NCBI GenBank assembly: GCA_004173475.1
Contig: SEBU01000001.1
Span: 248,001 to 312,000 of the forward strand
Direction: 5' to 3'
Source of the DNA: Gammaproteobacteria bacterium
Lineage (GTDB): Bacteria > Pseudomonadota > Gammaproteobacteria > Pseudomonadales > Cellvibrionaceae
Length of the DNA stretch: 64,000 bases
Below are positions 62,901 through 64,000 of this stretch, in pieces. Under the pieces are notes generated by a model, which saw nothing but the letters and a program-made list of their open reading frames with translations, was not told the DNA's origin and did not search any database. How positions within the stretch are numbered: the stretch's first letter is position 1; the number at the start of each line of letters is the position of its first letter. The position numbers were made by a program, and so were the translations under genes.

Positions 62901-63639
62901 GCTGAAGCCGACGTTGAATAGTGTTGGATTTATATTGCTTAAAATCAGCTTGATAAACAGTGCTGAGCAATTCAAAAATTTTCTCCATGGCGGCATCAGC
63001 CGTCATGGGCGCTGGCAATTCATCGTCATTATCGACAACGAAATAAGGGTGAGTTGCAATCTTTGCCAATTCATTGGCAATTTCGAAAGGTCGCAGTACT
63101 AAATCCACACTACCTGTTTGTATCGCCGAGCTGGGCATACCATCAAACGCCGCGCTGGTGGGTTCCTGCGCGATAGTGATGCCCCCCGCTTCCTTAATTT
63201 CTTTGACGCCCTGGGTACCATCGCTACCTGTTCCAGAAAGAACTACACCCATGGCTTTGGTGGGACGCTGTTCCGAAAGCGAAGTAAACAATGCGTCGAC
63301 CGGCAAATGTTTTGTGCCCGACTGACCACGCGGTGTTAGCTGTAACGCGTTTCCGCACACCGTCATTAAAAAATCGGGCGGAATGACATAAATATGATCG
63401 GGTTGGATTTGCTGATTATTATCGGCAAAGCACACCGGCATTACCGTATGCTTGGCAAGAATTTCTGCCATATGGCTCTCTTGTCGAGGGTCCATATGGG
63501 AGATAACGATATAGGCAAGCCCAAGCTCAGGAGACAATGCATCCACCAGCTGGGTGATAGCTTCCAAGCCGCCAGCAGAAGCACCGATTCCTACAACGGG
63601 AACCAGAGTAGTTGGAGCTTTAACATCTACCTTTTGCAT
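59920..63639 (-). CDS. CheB - CheR - PAS - histidine kinase - receiver fusion
   Basis: A 1239-residue soluble protein. The CheB methylesterase (~12-190) has the triad Ser21 (GIGASAGG), His48 (SHMD) and Asp140 (SGTGSDGT). A CheR methyltransferase follows (~205-480; VTSFFREE, CATGEEVYSLA, GTDLNEAAI), but its usual DLISCRN motif reads SCCN (Cys422 for Arg). A long Glu-rich coiled-coil (~640-745) precedes a PAS domain. The HisKA has His884 (LAHELRNPLAPI); the HATPase has NNLLNNAGKYT and GLGIGL. The receiver (~1115-1237) has Asp1171 (LLDIGLPG). No chemoreceptor or other che gene is nearby, so it likely signals outside classical chemotaxis. Confidence 0.94.
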   Translation of the reverse strand: MQKVDVKAPTTLVPVVGIGASAGGLEAITQLVDALSPELGLAYIVISHMDPRQESHMAEILAKHTVMPVCFADNNQQIQPDHIYVIPPDFLMTVCGNALQLTPRGQSGTKHLPVDALFTSLSEQRPTKAMGVVLSGTGSDGTQGVKEIKEAGGITIAQEPTSAAFDGMPSSAIQTGSVDLVLRPFEIANELAKIATHPYFVVDNDDELPAPMTADAAMEKIFELLSTVYQADFKQYKSNTIQRRLQRRMALVNETDVQSYLEVLHDNPVELAALYDDLLIRVTSFFREEAIYTALKQTVFPALLKNRSHENPLRIWVPACATGEEVYSLAICLLEHLGERAQDITIQIFGTDLNEAAIEQARQGSYAESIAERVSSARLQRYFVHENRRYRIAKQVRELCVFARQNVALDPPFSKMDLISCCNLLIYLDSGLQRRVLRHFHYALKPDGFLILGPAENADEDTQFFKRIENSQRMLYKRAMPARGSIEPVMSADPKKKTSKAPEPLHSVFLDNSQVQRKADGLLLSRFAPASILVDDRLNIVQFRGQTSPYLEHASGTASLNLHKVAHPGILLQLMPVIKEAQQTGATVFKSDLRIETPAGTREGTLEVIPLREPATKTSFCLILFDANSRPSKPEGRPDIPESDKDIRIRQLEEELESLRDYLHATNEAYEAALEESRSAQEELQSANEEFLSGNEELITAREELQASNEELTTANEELLSRTRELHLLNNELARARKEADFHAIYAESVIDTVFHPLLVLDQTLTIHRANHAFYDTFLTNPGTTLNRRLFELGDGEWDIAELRQLLEKVVTGQMPFGAFKTQNHFPNVGERTVMVNARKVPALDHRSARLLLAFDDVTLNEEKFHNLQADHQRKDEYIAMLAHELRNPLAPIRNAVELINKRSHDKNLQTPLDMIDRQVTTLTRLVNDLMDISRITRGQLLLERKPVLLGDLLKHVASSVTPYMEQRGHQLTVVIPEDLPLTVNGDGTRLEQVFNNLLNNAGKYTDRGGRISLTVSASETDAIIKVIDNGAGITSNILPHVFDLFVQSDATRTRAEGGLGIGLTLVRQIVQGHGGSVFAASNGAGQGSEFTVHLPLMNQATQIDEQEDSDADLPASFKARRVLVVDDNVDSANSISELIEMWGHEVTFAYDGFSGLEIARTFKPDVALLDIGLPGMSGHQLAVELKKVVDEDLFLIAMTGYGNKSDRDESKAAGFSVHMTKPVSMGSLQNLLSTLEAS

Positions 63640-64000
63640 TTTTTAAATCCTTACTGGGGCGGAACACTGGATGTGCGCCGAAAGTAATAAATCGCCATGT
63701 TTTTGCGAATCTGATTTACCAACAATCAACTGACTTTTCGCTGGGAAAAACATCACTACATTATCAATCGGAAACTTCGTTTTGGACGATCACTATCAAT
63801 CAAATAACTGGCGTGAAAACTTAAAAAACTCAGGGTAAGGAAAGCGCCTATTTTTTTCATTTCAGCTTGTATAATTTGACGACATTATAATGTTTCGCTG
63901 TAATTCCTGTTCAGTGCGTTGCCGCACGCAGTATTTTAAATAAAAGGCGAAACTAAATCATCCAAATAGCGTTGAGATTACTTAAGAATTTTCTACGGAA
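63640..64000. other. Right-end intergenic region
   Basis: Upstream region of the CheB-CheR fusion; AT-rich, including palindromic CATTATAATG near 63883. No ORF of protein-like quality was seen up to the window end. Confidence 0.5.

Noticed and set aside
1-64000. Prophage, transposon, CRISPR or restriction system
   Set aside because: No integrase, transposase, repeat-spacer array, methylase or phage structural protein was seen on either strand.

Overview
The window reads as chromosomal DNA of a gammaproteobacterium, most likely a Cellvibrio-like plant-polysaccharide degrader. The basis is a typical gammaproteobacterial RecA, a secreted pectinesterase built as CBM2 - Ser-rich linker - CBM35 - CE8 (an architecture style typical of Cellvibrio), and Pseudomonas-like ku/ligD and glycogen/trehalose genes. 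No tRNA, rRNA, CRISPR array, insertion sequence, integrase or phage gene was seen. The genus is an inference.

Layout. 0-2.3 kb: the start of an RND-efflux adaptor gene (cut by the window edge), recX, and a DUF4136 lipoprotein. 2.5-9.8 kb, minus strand: ku, ligD and a trehalose synthase-maltokinase fusion. 9.9-13.5 kb: small stress-type genes (DUF4142, GFA enzyme, a Lys-rich Rho_N/SAP-like protein) and an MscS channel. 13.6-23.6 kb, plus strand: glgA, treZ, treY, a DUF2934 protein and glgX, interrupted by one opposite-strand YkvA gene. 23.6-26.7 kb: an overlapping ybhP-clsB-ybhN trio. 26.9-34.0 kb: small general-stress families (DUF883, BON lipoprotein, PRC barrel, hemerythrin, unknown small proteins) plus a GGDEF-EAL protein. 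34.5-39.2 kb: the pectinesterase, two unknown genes, a DUF1275 protein, a cupin and a GNAT enzyme. 39.5-49.1 kb: a stress protein and a giant cyclic beta-1,2-glucan synthase. 49.9-55.3 kb: an overlapping hybrid kinase / response regulator / Crp-like operon. 55.6-63.6 kb: a triple-BON protein, recA with two LexA-box matches, a CPA2 antiporter and a CheB-CheR-PAS-kinase-receiver fusion.

How the genes fit together. TreY and TreZ make trehalose from alpha-glucan, GlgA and GlgX build and trim the glucan, and TreS interconverts maltose and trehalose. Ku and LigD repair DNA breaks without a template. MscS, clsB/ybhN, BON proteins and the cyclic glucan synthase act on the envelope and osmotic balance. 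Together this looks like a survival block for stationary phase, desiccation or osmotic stress, resembling the glg/tre/ku/ligD cluster of pseudomonads. glgB, glgE, glgC and malQ are not in the window.

Two points stand out. First, recA and recX, normally adjacent, lie in the same orientation but about 55 kb apart, with the whole block between them. Second, the maltokinase half of the TreS fusion has lost its catalytic and metal-binding aspartates (HGD to HGN, DF to NF), so it looks like a pseudokinase, in line with the absence of glgE nearby. All functional statements come from reading motifs by eye; no database search was run.
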